This document shows positions 1-6,298 of a DNA stretch of 6,349 bases, in pieces. Positions within the stretch are counted from its first letter, which is position 1. Every line of letters begins with the position of its first letter. Below the pieces are notes generated by a model, which was given only the letters and a program-made list of their open reading frames with translations, made no database searches and was not told the origin of the DNA. A program made the position numbers and the translations under genes. Source of the stretch: Oscillospiraceae bacterium (lineage in GTDB: Bacteria > Bacillota > Clostridia > Oscillospirales > Oscillospiraceae); NCBI GenBank assembly GCA_020866945.1, contig JAJBVW010000044.1, forward strand, positions 1 through 6,349. Direction: 5' to 3'.

Positions 1-657
1 CTAATGCCAGAGAGGGTTGCCCATCTGCTCAACCTGGTTGAAAATCAGGTTGCTGGGGTCTTCCGCCAGCTCGTGCGTCTTGTCGAATATCTCCTTGACG
101 TTTGACTCGCAGCCTGGGGTGGCAATAATCTCCGCCCCGATGGAGCGCAGCCAGTCGAACCGCTCCCGGCTCATTCCCTCCGGAAGGATACCGATGGCGT
201 GAACGCCAAGGAGCTTGGAGTTGAACGCGCCGCCCCGGCAGTAGTTGCCGGTGGAGGGCCAGAGGGCCTTTTGCCGGTCTGCATCAAACTGGCCTGTGAC
301 CAGGCGCGGCACCAGGCAGCCGAAGGAAGCGCCGACCTTGTGGCAGCCGGTGGGGAACCACTTGCCCGCCAGCGCCACAATGCGGCAGGGTACGCCGGTC
401 AGGGCCGGGGGGAACTCGATATAATTTGGGGCGGCAAAAAGTCCGCCGGACTGCTTTGGTTCGTTGTGCCAGTTGACGCGGAAGAGGTTCACAGGGTCAA
501 CGTCCCACAGGCCGGTGCGGGACAGCTTATCCAAAACCTCCTGAGGTATCAGGCTGGGGTCTTTCATTTGGGCATAGGCGGGGATAACAACGCCGTTTGC
601 CCTGGCTCTCGCTAGGTTATGGGCAAGGCCGTCGGAATGAATCGTCAGGTCGATCAT
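1..657 (-). CDS. PLP-dependent enzyme, fold-type II (cysteine synthase/threonine synthase-like), apparently truncated
   Basis: A 218-residue protein resembling the N-terminal half of tryptophan-synthase-beta-type PLP enzymes. The likely Schiff-base lysine is K107 in the stretch GCHKVGAS, where this family has a Lys followed by a small Gly/Ala/Ser turn. The STGN loop at 135-138 (PSTGNYCRG) matches the asparagine loop that contacts the cofactor. The segment 150-180 (LGVHAIGILPEGMS...GAEIIAT) is the usual Rossmann-like stretch of the small domain. The start is well supported: AAGGAG at 666-671 lies 8 nt before the ATG. Related proteins are normally 400 residues or more and continue with the glycine-rich phosphate-binding loop, which is missing. 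The frame ends at a TAG occupying bases 1-3, after NPLWH, where I would expect a tyrosine (TAY). Either the gene is a nonsense-mutated pseudogene or the window edge misleads. The gene is transcribed divergently from guaD, so a shared control region is likely. The reaction is unknown; lyase or beta-replacement chemistry on an amino acid is the family expectation. Confidence 0.8.
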   Translation of the reverse strand: MIDLTIHSDGLAHNLARARANGVVIPAYAQMKDPSLIPQEVLDKLSRTGLWDVDPVNLFRVNWHNEPKQSGGLFAAPNYIEFPPALTGVPCRIVALAGKWFPTGCHKVGASFGCLVPRLVTGQFDADRQKALWPSTGNYCRGGAFNSKLLGVHAIGILPEGMSRERFDWLRSIGAEIIATPGCESNVKEIFDKTHELAEDPSNLIFNQVEQMGNPLWH

Positions 658-665
658 GAGAATCG

Positions 666-671
666 CTCCTT
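666..671 (-). promoter_or_regulatory. Ribosome binding site of the PLP-enzyme gene
   Basis: AAGGAG on the minus strand, 8 nt upstream of the ATG at 655-657. It fixes the start codon of the leftward gene. Confidence 0.75.
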
Positions 672-696
672 ATTGAATAGTAGGTTTCTTTTTTCC

Positions 697-725
697 ATTA
701 TAAGGGAATTGCCGGCGGAAAACAA
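697..725 (-). promoter_or_regulatory. Probable sigma-A promoter for the leftward PLP gene
   Basis: On the minus strand a perfect TATAAT occupies 697-702. TTGTTT at 720-725 is a partial -35 match (TTG only) with a 17-nt spacer. Transcription would begin near 690, about 30 nt before the start codon, leaving a short leader. The promoter overlaps an imperfect inverted repeat (AAGGG 702-706, CCCTT 726-730) and a GCCGGC palindrome at 711-716. These could be an operator, but that is only a suggestion. Confidence 0.55.
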
Positions 726-756
726 CCCTTCCTGATAAAAAATTAGCCAAACACTC

Positions 757-785
757 TGTCCCTATGGGGCGGAATGTGATATAAT
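757..785 (+). promoter_or_regulatory. Probable promoter of the guaD-xdhABC operon
   Basis: A perfect TATAAT lies at 780-785, preceded by TGTGA. At 17-18 nt upstream the -35 position reads TGTCCC or CTGTCC, a poor match to TTGACA. The promoter may therefore need an activator. Transcription would start near 792, giving a leader of about 48 nt, too short for a purine riboswitch aptamer plus expression platform. The promoter is back to back with that of the leftward gene, so one regulator could serve both. Confidence 0.5.
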
Positions 786-793
786 GGCAATAC

Positions 794-816
794 GCGGAAA
801 CTGATTACTCATCCGC
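794..816 (+). promoter_or_regulatory. Small leader hairpin near the 5' end of the guaD transcript
   Basis: GCGGA at 794-798 pairs with TCCGC at 812-816, and TGA at 802-804 pairs with TCA at 809-811 around a TTAC loop, leaving a 3-nt bulge (AAC). The stem would sit right at the predicted 5' end of the mRNA and ends 10 nt before the guaD ribosome binding site. A role in mRNA stability or protein binding is possible, but a chance structure is not excluded. Confidence 0.25.
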
Positions 817-839
817 ATCGAGCGAAAAGGAGCGCGACC

Positions 840-2138
840 ATGGAACCGTTTGCCATATGGGGAAATTTTATATATACCGAGGGGCCTGAAAAGCTGTGCC
901 TGCGGCCAAACAGCTTTGCCGTCTGCAACGAGAACGGCCTGTGCGAAGGGGTGTTTGACCGGGTGCCGGACGAGTTCGGCGGCATAAGAGTGGACGACTG
1001 CCGGGATTTTATCACTATACCCGGCTACTGCGATATGCACCTCCATGCCGGGCAGTACAGGAACCTGGGCCGGGGCATGGACTTGCAGCTCATTCAATGG
1101 CTGGAGGAGCTTACATACCCGGAGGAATCCATGTTCCGGGATTTGGACTTCGCAAAGAAGATATACAAGGAGCTTACGGGCGAATTGGTTGGCGGATTTA
1201 CCACCCGCGCCGCCATATTTTCCACCGCGCACACAAAGGCCACGCTGCTTCTCATGGATGAGCTGGAAAGCTCCGGCCTGAAAACCTTTGTGGGCCGGGT
1301 GAATATGGACAGCAACGCCCCCGATTCCATCCGGGAGCGGGACGCGGCCTATTCCCTGGCGGAGACACAGGATTGGCTGGAACAGGTAGAGAACAAGGGC
1401 TATCGGCGCACACAGCCTATTCTGACGCCTCGGTTTGTGCCGAGCTGTTCTCCGGCGCTTTTGAAGGGCCTTGGGGAAATGGCGGGGGAGACCGGCCTGC
1501 CGGTACAGAGCCATTTGGACGAAAACCGGGACGAGATAGAATGGGTGCGTCAGCTTCACCCGAACAGCCCAAGCTATGCCGCTGTATACGATGAAAACGG
1601 CCTTCTTGGATCCAAAACCCTGATGGCCCACTGCATTTATATGACCGACGAGGAATGCACGCTGATGAAGGAGCGCGGGGCCTATGTGGTTCACTGTCCC
1701 ACCTCCAACACCAACGTCCGCAGCGGCATTGCCCCTATGCGGAAATATCTGGATATGGGGCTGCATACCTGCCTTGGCTCCGATATATCCGGCGGTCACA
1801 CCCTGGACATGGCGGAGGTGATACGGCAGGCCATCGCCGTGTCCCGCGCCCTGTGGCAGCTGGACGAGGGCCACCCGGCCTACCTGACGGCTCAGGAGGC
1901 GTTTTATATGGCCACGGAGGGCGGCGGCTCGTTCTTCGGCAAGGTTGGCTCCTTCCAGCCGGGATATGAGTTTGACGCCGTGGTGGTGGATGATTCCGTC
2001 TGCTGCCAGCGCCGCGACACCCTGGAGACCCGATTTGAAAAGCTCATCTACCTGGGTGAGTCCTATATGGTCAGGAACAAATATGTGGCTGGCGAAAGTG
2101 CGGCGGACTGGGCGTTGTGGGATTGGCAGGATATATAA
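840..2138 (+). CDS. guaD: Guanine deaminase
   Basis: A 432-residue amidohydrolase-superfamily enzyme that hydrolyses guanine to xanthine and ammonia in the cytoplasm. The metal-binding HxH is H67/H69 in PGYCDMHLHAGQ, and it is followed by the guanine-deaminase signature in which Q72 and a WLEELTYPEE segment (87-96) stand where GuaD has WLxxYTFPxE. The stretch GRVNMDSNAPDSIRE (152-166) matches the GuaD pattern K/RVxMDxNAP. PRFVPSCSP (197-205), then QSHLDENRDEIEWV (223-236), supplies metal ligand H225 and catalytic E228. H264 (MAHC) and D315 (LGSD) complete the site. Length is typical of the family. The start is fixed by AAGGAG at 827-832, 7 nt before the ATG. It is the first gene of the operon, and the next gene begins 19 nt downstream. 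The related SsnA/chlorohydrolase family is the main alternative, but the GuaD-specific segments favour guanine deaminase. Confidence 0.9.
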   Translation: MEPFAIWGNFIYTEGPEKLCLRPNSFAVCNENGLCEGVFDRVPDEFGGIRVDDCRDFITIPGYCDMHLHAGQYRNLGRGMDLQLIQWLEELTYPEESMFRDLDFAKKIYKELTGELVGGFTTRAAIFSTAHTKATLLLMDELESSGLKTFVGRVNMDSNAPDSIRERDAAYSLAETQDWLEQVENKGYRRTQPILTPRFVPSCSPALLKGLGEMAGETGLPVQSHLDENRDEIEWVRQLHPNSPSYAAVYDENGLLGSKTLMAHCIYMTDEECTLMKERGAYVVHCPTSNTNVRSGIAPMRKYLDMGLHTCLGSDISGGHTLDMAEVIRQAIAVSRALWQLDEGHPAYLTAQEAFYMATEGGGSFFGKVGSFQPGYEFDAVVVDDSVCCQRRDTLETRFEKLIYLGESYMVRNKYVAGESAADWALWDWQDI

Positions 2139-2157
2139 AAGAAAGGCGGGGGATAGA

Positions 2158-4443
2158 ATGGATGCGGTAGGCGTCAGCATGAAGCGCGTGGACGGCCCGG
2201 ACAAGGCCATGGGCCGGGCCAAGTATACGGCAGACCTGATAAGCCGGGATGCCCTGGTGGCAAAGGTGTTCCGCTCTACGGTGGCGAACGGCAGAGTGCT
2301 TTCTCTGGACATCAGCGAGGCGCTGAAGGTTCCCGGCGTGGTGCGTATCGTCACCTGCTTCGACGTGCCGAAGTACTATTTTCCCACGGCGGGCCATCCC
2401 TGGAGCACCGACCCGGCCCATCAGGACGTGGCTGACCGGCTGCTTCTGACAGACCGGCCCCTGTATTACGGGGATGACGTGGCAGCCGTCATTGCGGAGG
2501 ATGAGATTGCCGCGAAGCGGGCTTTGCGCCTTATCAAGGCGGAATATGAGACCTATCCCTTCGTTCTTGACCCCCTGGAGGCGATAAAGGAGGGTGCGCC
2601 CCAGCTCCACCCGGACTACCCCAATAATATCCTGAAGCACACCTCCGGCAGTGCCGGGGATTGGGACAAGGCCATTGCCGAGCCGGGACTGCTGTGTCTG
2701 GATAAATGGTACGAGACCCCCATCGTCCAGCACTGCCACATTGAAAACCATATCTGCTGCGCCTGGACGGAGGGGCGAAAGATAGCCATATTGTCCTCCA
2801 CCCAGATTCCCCATATCGTCCGCCGCTGCGTGGGCCAGGCCCTGGGCCGCCCCTGGGGGGAGATTCGGGTCATAAAGCCCTACATCGGCGGCGGCTTCGG
2901 CAACAAGCAGGACGCACTTTATGAGCCGCTGTGCGCCTATCTCGCCACCCTGACCGATGGCCGTCCCGTCAAGCTGGATGTGTCGAGGGAGGAGACCTTC
3001 GTGAACAACCGGGTGCGCCATGGGGGGAAATTCCACCTCGTCACCTACTTCCGCCGGGATGGAACCTTTGTGGCCCGGCAAATGGAGGAGTATTCCCAGC
3101 AGGGAGCCTATACCTCCCATGGTCACTCCACAGCGGCAAAGGCCACCAACGGCTTTGTGCAGATGTATCCCTGTGAGGCGTACCGCTTTGACGCCTATTC
3201 TGTCTACACCAACACCCCCACCGCCGGGGCTATGCGGGCCTATGGGATGCCCCAGGTGTCCTTCGCCATGGAGAGCCATGTGGACGATATAGCGAAAATG
3301 TTGGGCATGAGTCCTGTCGAGCTGCGGGACAAAAACCGTATGCCTGTGGGCTATCGGGACGCTTTTACCGGCAATGTGAACTGGCAGGACAGCCACGGTC
3401 AGTGCATGGAAAAGGCCATGGAATACATCGGCTGGCAGGAGAAATACAAAGCCTATCAGAACCAGACCGGCCCGGTGCGCCGGGGGGTGGGGATGGCGAT
3501 ATTCTGGTATAACACCGCCGTCTGGCCTATATCCCTGGAGGCGACCACCAGCCGGATGATGCTCAACCAGGACGGCTCGGTGCAGTATATGTGCGCCGAG
3601 ACGGAGATTGGTCAGGGCGCGGACACCGCCTATACGCAGATGGTGGCGCATACGGTGGGGGTGCCGATGGAGAAGGTACACGTCGTCACCTGCCAGGACA
3701 CGGACGTTACCGGCTACGGCACCGGGGCCTACGCCTCCCGCCAGACCTATGTGGAGGGCTTCGCCATTGCCAACGTGGGCCGCCAGTTCCGGGAGAAGAT
3801 ATTGGCCTATGCCTCCTGGCTCACGAAAATTCCGGCGGAGGAGCTGGATTTGCGGGACGGGAACATCGTCTCCCATGGGGAGACGGTCATGACCCTGGAG
3901 GCCCTGGCGACGGAAGCGACCTACAGCATGGAGCGGGCCGCCTATATCACGGCGGAGGACACCACCCAGGTCAAATCGAACGCCTATTCCTTCGGCTGCT
4001 CCTTTGCGGAGGTGGAGGTGGACATCCACCTCTGCAAGGTGAAGGTTTTGAACATCGTGAACGTCCACGACTGCGGGACGCTTATTAATCCACAGCTCGC
4101 CCAGGCCCAGGTACACGGGGGCATGAGCATGTCCATCGGCTACGCCATGGGGGAGGAGCTGAAATTTGACGAGAAAACAGGCCGTCCGCTGAACAACAAT
4201 CTTTTGGATTATAAAATCTCTACTGCCATGGATCATCCTGACCTGGGGGCGCTGTTCGTGGAAAACCCGGAGCCGACCAGTCCCTTTGGCACCAAGGCGC
4301 TGGGGGAGCCGCCCGCCGTCTCCCCGGCCCCGGCTATCCGCAACGCGGTTTTGCAGGCCACCGGCGTGGAGATAGACCGTCTGCCCATGACGCCCCACGT
4401 GCTGTTTGAACGATTCCGGGAGGAGGGGCTAATCCATGTTTGA
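2158..4443 (+). CDS. xdhA: Xanthine dehydrogenase, molybdopterin-binding subunit
   Basis: A 761-residue large subunit of the xanthine oxidase family that carries the molybdenum cofactor and the active site. It follows E. coli XdhA closely through its whole length as I recall that sequence. Landmarks: STQIPHIVR with Q216 (position of bovine Gln767, a Mo-site residue), GGGFGNKQD at 244-252, AGAMRAYG with R360 (bovine Arg912), EIGQGADT at 483-490, GAYASRQTY at 523-531, and LGEPP at 715-719 with E717 as catalytic base (bovine Glu1261). The bovine substrate residue Glu802 is replaced by Q251. The subunit stands alone, without fused FAD or Fe-S domains. The ATG at 2158 gives the usual clostridial N-terminus GVSMKRVDGPDK. 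It is preceded by an irregular GGGGGA only 4 nt away, so the next ATG at 2179 is a weaker alternative. An open extension upstream to 1945 overlaps guaD and is out of family. Confidence 0.93.
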   Translation: MDAVGVSMKRVDGPDKAMGRAKYTADLISRDALVAKVFRSTVANGRVLSLDISEALKVPGVVRIVTCFDVPKYYFPTAGHPWSTDPAHQDVADRLLLTDRPLYYGDDVAAVIAEDEIAAKRALRLIKAEYETYPFVLDPLEAIKEGAPQLHPDYPNNILKHTSGSAGDWDKAIAEPGLLCLDKWYETPIVQHCHIENHICCAWTEGRKIAILSSTQIPHIVRRCVGQALGRPWGEIRVIKPYIGGGFGNKQDALYEPLCAYLATLTDGRPVKLDVSREETFVNNRVRHGGKFHLVTYFRRDGTFVARQMEEYSQQGAYTSHGHSTAAKATNGFVQMYPCEAYRFDAYSVYTNTPTAGAMRAYGMPQVSFAMESHVDDIAKMLGMSPVELRDKNRMPVGYRDAFTGNVNWQDSHGQCMEKAMEYIGWQEKYKAYQNQTGPVRRGVGMAIFWYNTAVWPISLEATTSRMMLNQDGSVQYMCAETEIGQGADTAYTQMVAHTVGVPMEKVHVVTCQDTDVTGYGTGAYASRQTYVEGFAIANVGRQFREKILAYASWLTKIPAEELDLRDGNIVSHGETVMTLEALATEATYSMERAAYITAEDTTQVKSNAYSFGCSFAEVEVDIHLCKVKVLNIVNVHDCGTLINPQLAQAQVHGGMSMSIGYAMGEELKFDEKTGRPLNNNLLDYKISTAMDHPDLGALFVENPEPTSPFGTKALGEPPAVSPAPAIRNAVLQATGVEIDRLPMTPHVLFERFREEGLIHV
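4421..4428 (+). promoter_or_regulatory. Ribosome binding site of xdhB inside the xdhA end
   Basis: AGGAGGGG lies within the last codons of xdhA, 7 nt before the xdhB ATG at 4436. It decides the xdhB start and shows that the two genes overlap by 8 nt, which suggests translational coupling of the two subunits. Confidence 0.75.
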
Positions 4444-5326
4444 TTTTTCGGCCCTGTATGAGGCATATTCCGTCCGGGAGGCTGTGGCCTTGCGCCAGGA
4501 ACACCCGGAGGCGAAAATTATTGCCGGCGGCTCCGACCAGCTTGTCAAGCTGCGGGACGGAAAGCTGGCCGGGTGCGAGCTGATTAGCATTTACACCATA
4601 GACGAGCTGCGGGGCGTCTCCCTGGGGGAGGACGGAACCCTTCGCATTGGGGCTTTGACCAGCTTCACGGACGTGTCGGAAAACGAGCTGATAGAGCGCC
4701 TTGTCCCGGTTCTGGGCTATGCGGCGGGGCAGGTGGGCGGCCCGCAGGTGCGGAATATTGGCACCATCGGGGGCAATGTCTCCAACGGCGTTACCTCCGC
4801 CGACACCGGGGCCACTCTGCTGGCCTGGGACGCGGTGATGGAGCTGGCCGGGCCGGAGGGAACGCGGAAGGTTCCCGCCGCCCAGTGGTATATCCGGGCC
4901 GGACAGGTGGACATCCGGCCTGGGGAGATCCTGACCGCCGTGACCATTCCTAAAGGGGCCTATGAGGGCTATTCCGGCTGGTATATGAAATACGCCATGC
5001 GAAACGCCATGGACATTGCCACCCTGGGGTGCAGCGTGAACGTCCGCCTGACGGCGGATAAGGCAGCGTTTCAGGATGTACGCATTGCCTACAGCGTGGC
5101 CGGGCCGGTGCCTATGCGGGCAGAAAACGCGGAGGCGGCGGGACGGGGCCAGCCCGTCAGCCCGGAGACGATAGAGCGTGTGGCCCAGGCGGTCGGGGAG
5201 GATGTTCATCCCCGGACGAGCTGGCGTGCCAAGGCGGAATTTCGTGGCTATCTGGCCCAGGAGCTTCTGCGGCGCTGTCTGACGCAAAGCGCAAAGCAGG
5301 CAGGAGGTGTTCTCCATGGGGTTTAA
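4436..5326 (+). CDS. xdhB: Xanthine dehydrogenase, FAD-binding subunit
   Basis: A 296-residue medium subunit of the CO-dehydrogenase/xanthine-dehydrogenase flavoprotein family. It binds FAD and passes electrons from the Fe-S clusters to an acceptor, usually NAD+ in dehydrogenases. The first FAD loop is AKIIAGGSDQLVKL (27-39). The second is GGPQVRNIGTIGGNVSNGVTSAD (101-123), containing the family's (T/S)IGGN and the SAD that contacts the flavin. The C-terminal CO-dehydrogenase flavoprotein domain follows, with KYAMRNAMDIATLG (185-198) and WRAKAEFRGYLAQELL (263-278). It resembles E. coli XdhB from the first residues (MFDF...) onward and has about the same length. No extra 4Fe-4S loop, as found in 4-hydroxybenzoyl-CoA reductase, is present. 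It overlaps xdhA by 8 nt and xdhC by 11 nt, consistent with equal synthesis of the three subunits. Confidence 0.92.
   Translation: MFDFSALYEAYSVREAVALRQEHPEAKIIAGGSDQLVKLRDGKLAGCELISIYTIDELRGVSLGEDGTLRIGALTSFTDVSENELIERLVPVLGYAAGQVGGPQVRNIGTIGGNVSNGVTSADTGATLLAWDAVMELAGPEGTRKVPAAQWYIRAGQVDIRPGEILTAVTIPKGAYEGYSGWYMKYAMRNAMDIATLGCSVNVRLTADKAAFQDVRIAYSVAGPVPMRAENAEAAGRGQPVSPETIERVAQAVGEDVHPRTSWRAKAEFRGYLAQELLRRCLTQSAKQAGGVLHGV
5302..5307 (+). promoter_or_regulatory. Ribosome binding site that sets the xdhC start
   Basis: A perfect AGGAGG sits 8 nt before the ATG at 5316. A GTG at 5307-5309 in the same frame shares its first base with this site and so cannot be the start served by it. The ATG at 5316 is preferred. 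Confidence 0.8.
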
Positions 5327-5792
5327 AACCATTACATTCACTCTCAATGGCCGGGAGCGGACGTGCAGCGTTGACGTTCGCATGAGCCTGACGGAGCTGC
5401 TCCGGGAGGAGTTCGGCCTTACAAGCGTGAAAACCGGCTGCGAGGTGGGGGAGTGCGGCGCCTGCTGCGTGCTGGTGGATGGAAGGGCCTATAATAGCTG
5501 CATTTATCTGGCGGTCTGGGCGGATGGGAAAAGCGTCCTGACCGTGGAGGGCCTGCGCGGCCCCGCCACCGGGCAGCTTCACCCCATTCAGCAGGCGTTT
5601 GTGGACGAGGCCGCCGTCCAGTGCGGCTTCTGCACGCCGGGTATCATTATGACCGCCGTGGAGCTGATAGGAACCGGCAAAACCTACACCCGCGAGGAGC
5701 TTCGCCGCGCCATCTCCGGCCACCTCTGCCGCTGCACGGGATATGAAAACATCCTAAATGCCCTGGAAAAGCTGGTGGGGGAGAAGAAATAG
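5316..5792 (+). CDS. xdhC: Xanthine dehydrogenase, [2Fe-2S] iron-sulfur subunit
   Basis: A 158-residue small subunit that carries electrons from the molybdenum site of XdhA to the flavin of XdhB through two [2Fe-2S] clusters. The N-terminal plant-ferredoxin-like domain has C42, C47 and C50 in GCEVGECGAC, with C62 (NSC) as the fourth ligand. The C-terminal all-helical domain has C103 and C106 (QCGFCTPG) and C138 and C140 (CRCTGY). All eight ligands expected for the family are present, so the protein looks functional. It matches the E. coli XdhC iron-sulfur protein in length and layout. This is the structural subunit, not the unrelated XdhC maturation factor of other bacteria that shares the symbol. 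It is the last gene of the operon, with a hairpin starting 17 nt after its stop. Confidence 0.93.
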   Translation: MGFKTITFTLNGRERTCSVDVRMSLTELLREEFGLTSVKTGCEVGECGACCVLVDGRAYNSCIYLAVWADGKSVLTVEGLRGPATGQLHPIQQAFVDEAAVQCGFCTPGIIMTAVELIGTGKTYTREELRRAISGHLCRCTGYENILNALEKLVGEKK

Positions 5793-5808
5793 AACCCCCA
5801 AAAAACAG

Positions 5809-5845
5809 CCCGGCGGGAAACAGTGATACGCTGCTTCCCGCCGGG
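5809..5845. terminator. Bidirectional rho-independent terminator between convergent operons
   Basis: CCCGGCGGGAA at 5809-5819 pairs perfectly with TTCCCGCCGGG at 5835-5845, an 11-bp G+C-rich stem with a 15-nt loop. Read leftward, the stem is followed by CTG and six T (5800-5805), a good U-tract, so it should end the Arc/SPFH unit. Read rightward, the tail is TTTCCTAGTTT, a poorer U-tract, but probably enough to end the xdh operon. Confidence 0.85.
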
Positions 5846-5872
5846 TTTCCTAGTTTATCCTGCGTTGGAGGA

Positions 5873-6049
5873 TCATTCATCAGGGGGCTTGCGGCTGGAC
5901 TTTTTGCGCTGCTTGACGCACTCGGTCAGGAGGTATTCGATTTGACCGTTCACGGAACGAAAATCGTCCTCGGCCCAGGCGGCCAGGTCGTTGTATAGCT
6001 GCTGGCTCAGACGCAGGGGTACCTGTTTTTTCTCGGATTTCTCCGCCAT
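5873..6049 (-). CDS. Arc-like ribbon-helix-helix DNA-binding protein, 58 aa
   Basis: A small basic and acidic protein starting MAEKSEKKQVPLRLS and ending in a charged tail rich in Lys, Ser and Pro. Residues 8-15 (KQVPLRLS) form the likely beta strand that contacts DNA. Residues 16-30 form helix A, and the turn-helix RSVNGQIEYLLTEC at 31-44 closely resembles the GRSVNSEI turn and helix B of phage P22 Arc. Such proteins bind DNA as dimers. The ATG at 6047-6049 lies 6 nt after the stop of the SPFH fragment. A GGGAG lies too far upstream (about 16 nt) to be ideal, so translational coupling to the upstream gene is likely. Small Arc-type genes next to SPFH genes occur in Clostridia as far as I recall. 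The target is unknown. The overlapping frame at 5880-6107 lacks any recognisable features and is rejected in its favour. Confidence 0.82.
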   Translation of the reverse strand: MAEKSEKKQVPLRLSQQLYNDLAAWAEDDFRSVNGQIEYLLTECVKQRKKSSRKPPDE

Positions 6050-6055
6050 GGCGGT

Positions 6056-6298
6056 TTAATACAGGCTCCCGGAGTTGACCACGGGCTGGGCGTCCTTGTT
6101 GCCGCACAGGACGACCAGAAGGTTTGACACCATGGCGGCCTTGCGCTCCTCGTCCAGCTCCACAACGCCGCTCTCGTTCAGCCGTTCCAGGGCCATTTCC
6201 ACCATGCCCACGGCCCCGTCCACAATCATCTTCCGGGCGTCGATGATGGCGCTGGCCTGCTGGCGCTGGAGCATGACGGCGGCAATCTCCGTGGCGTA
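6056..6298 (-). pseudogene. SPFH/band-7 domain protein, C-terminal remnant
   Basis: The translated frame reads YATEIAAVMLQRQQASAIIDARKMIVDGAVGMVEMALERL and ends NKDAQPVVNSGSLY. I recognise this as the C-terminal helical tail of clostridial SPFH (stomatin/prohibitin/flotillin-type) membrane-associated proteins of about 280-320 residues. Only about 80 residues are left. The SPFH domain and the N-terminal membrane segments are absent. Upstream of the tyrosine at 6296-6298 the sequence stops resembling the family, with at most His-Ile-Val (6299-6307) still plausible. In the same frame a stop (TAA) follows at 6338-6340. The first in-frame ATG is at 6272-6274, which would give a 72-residue peptide, but no good ribosome binding site precedes it. 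The intact gene was probably cut by an insertion or rearrangement, unless the window edge reflects an assembly join. The Arc-like gene lies immediately downstream. Confidence 0.7.

Noticed and set aside
786..839. Purine (guanine or xanthine) riboswitch ahead of guaD
   Set aside because: The predicted leader is only about 48 nt and shows none of the paired loops of the purine aptamer.
1945..2157. Upstream extension of xdhA by 71 codons
   Set aside because: It overlaps the guaD coding region in another frame, and XdhA homologs begin near the ATG at 2158.
762..2354. 530-codon open frame on the minus strand opposite guaD
   Set aside because: It is the antisense shadow of a G+C-rich gene. Its product is low in recognisable motifs and it lacks a ribosome binding site, while guaD on the other strand has full family motifs.
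2071..4398. 775-codon open frame on the minus strand opposite xdhA
   Set aside because: Rich in His, Gly, Arg and Pro with no domain seen; typical of antisense reading of a codon-biased gene. xdhA is clearly the real gene.
5157..5723. 188-codon minus-strand frame opposite xdhB/xdhC
   Set aside because: Antisense shadow; the cysteine motifs of XdhC are on the plus strand.
5880..6107. 75-codon minus-strand frame overlapping the Arc-like gene
   Set aside because: It has no family resemblance, and it conflicts with the Arc-like frame and the SPFH C-terminus, both of which have recognisable protein sequence.
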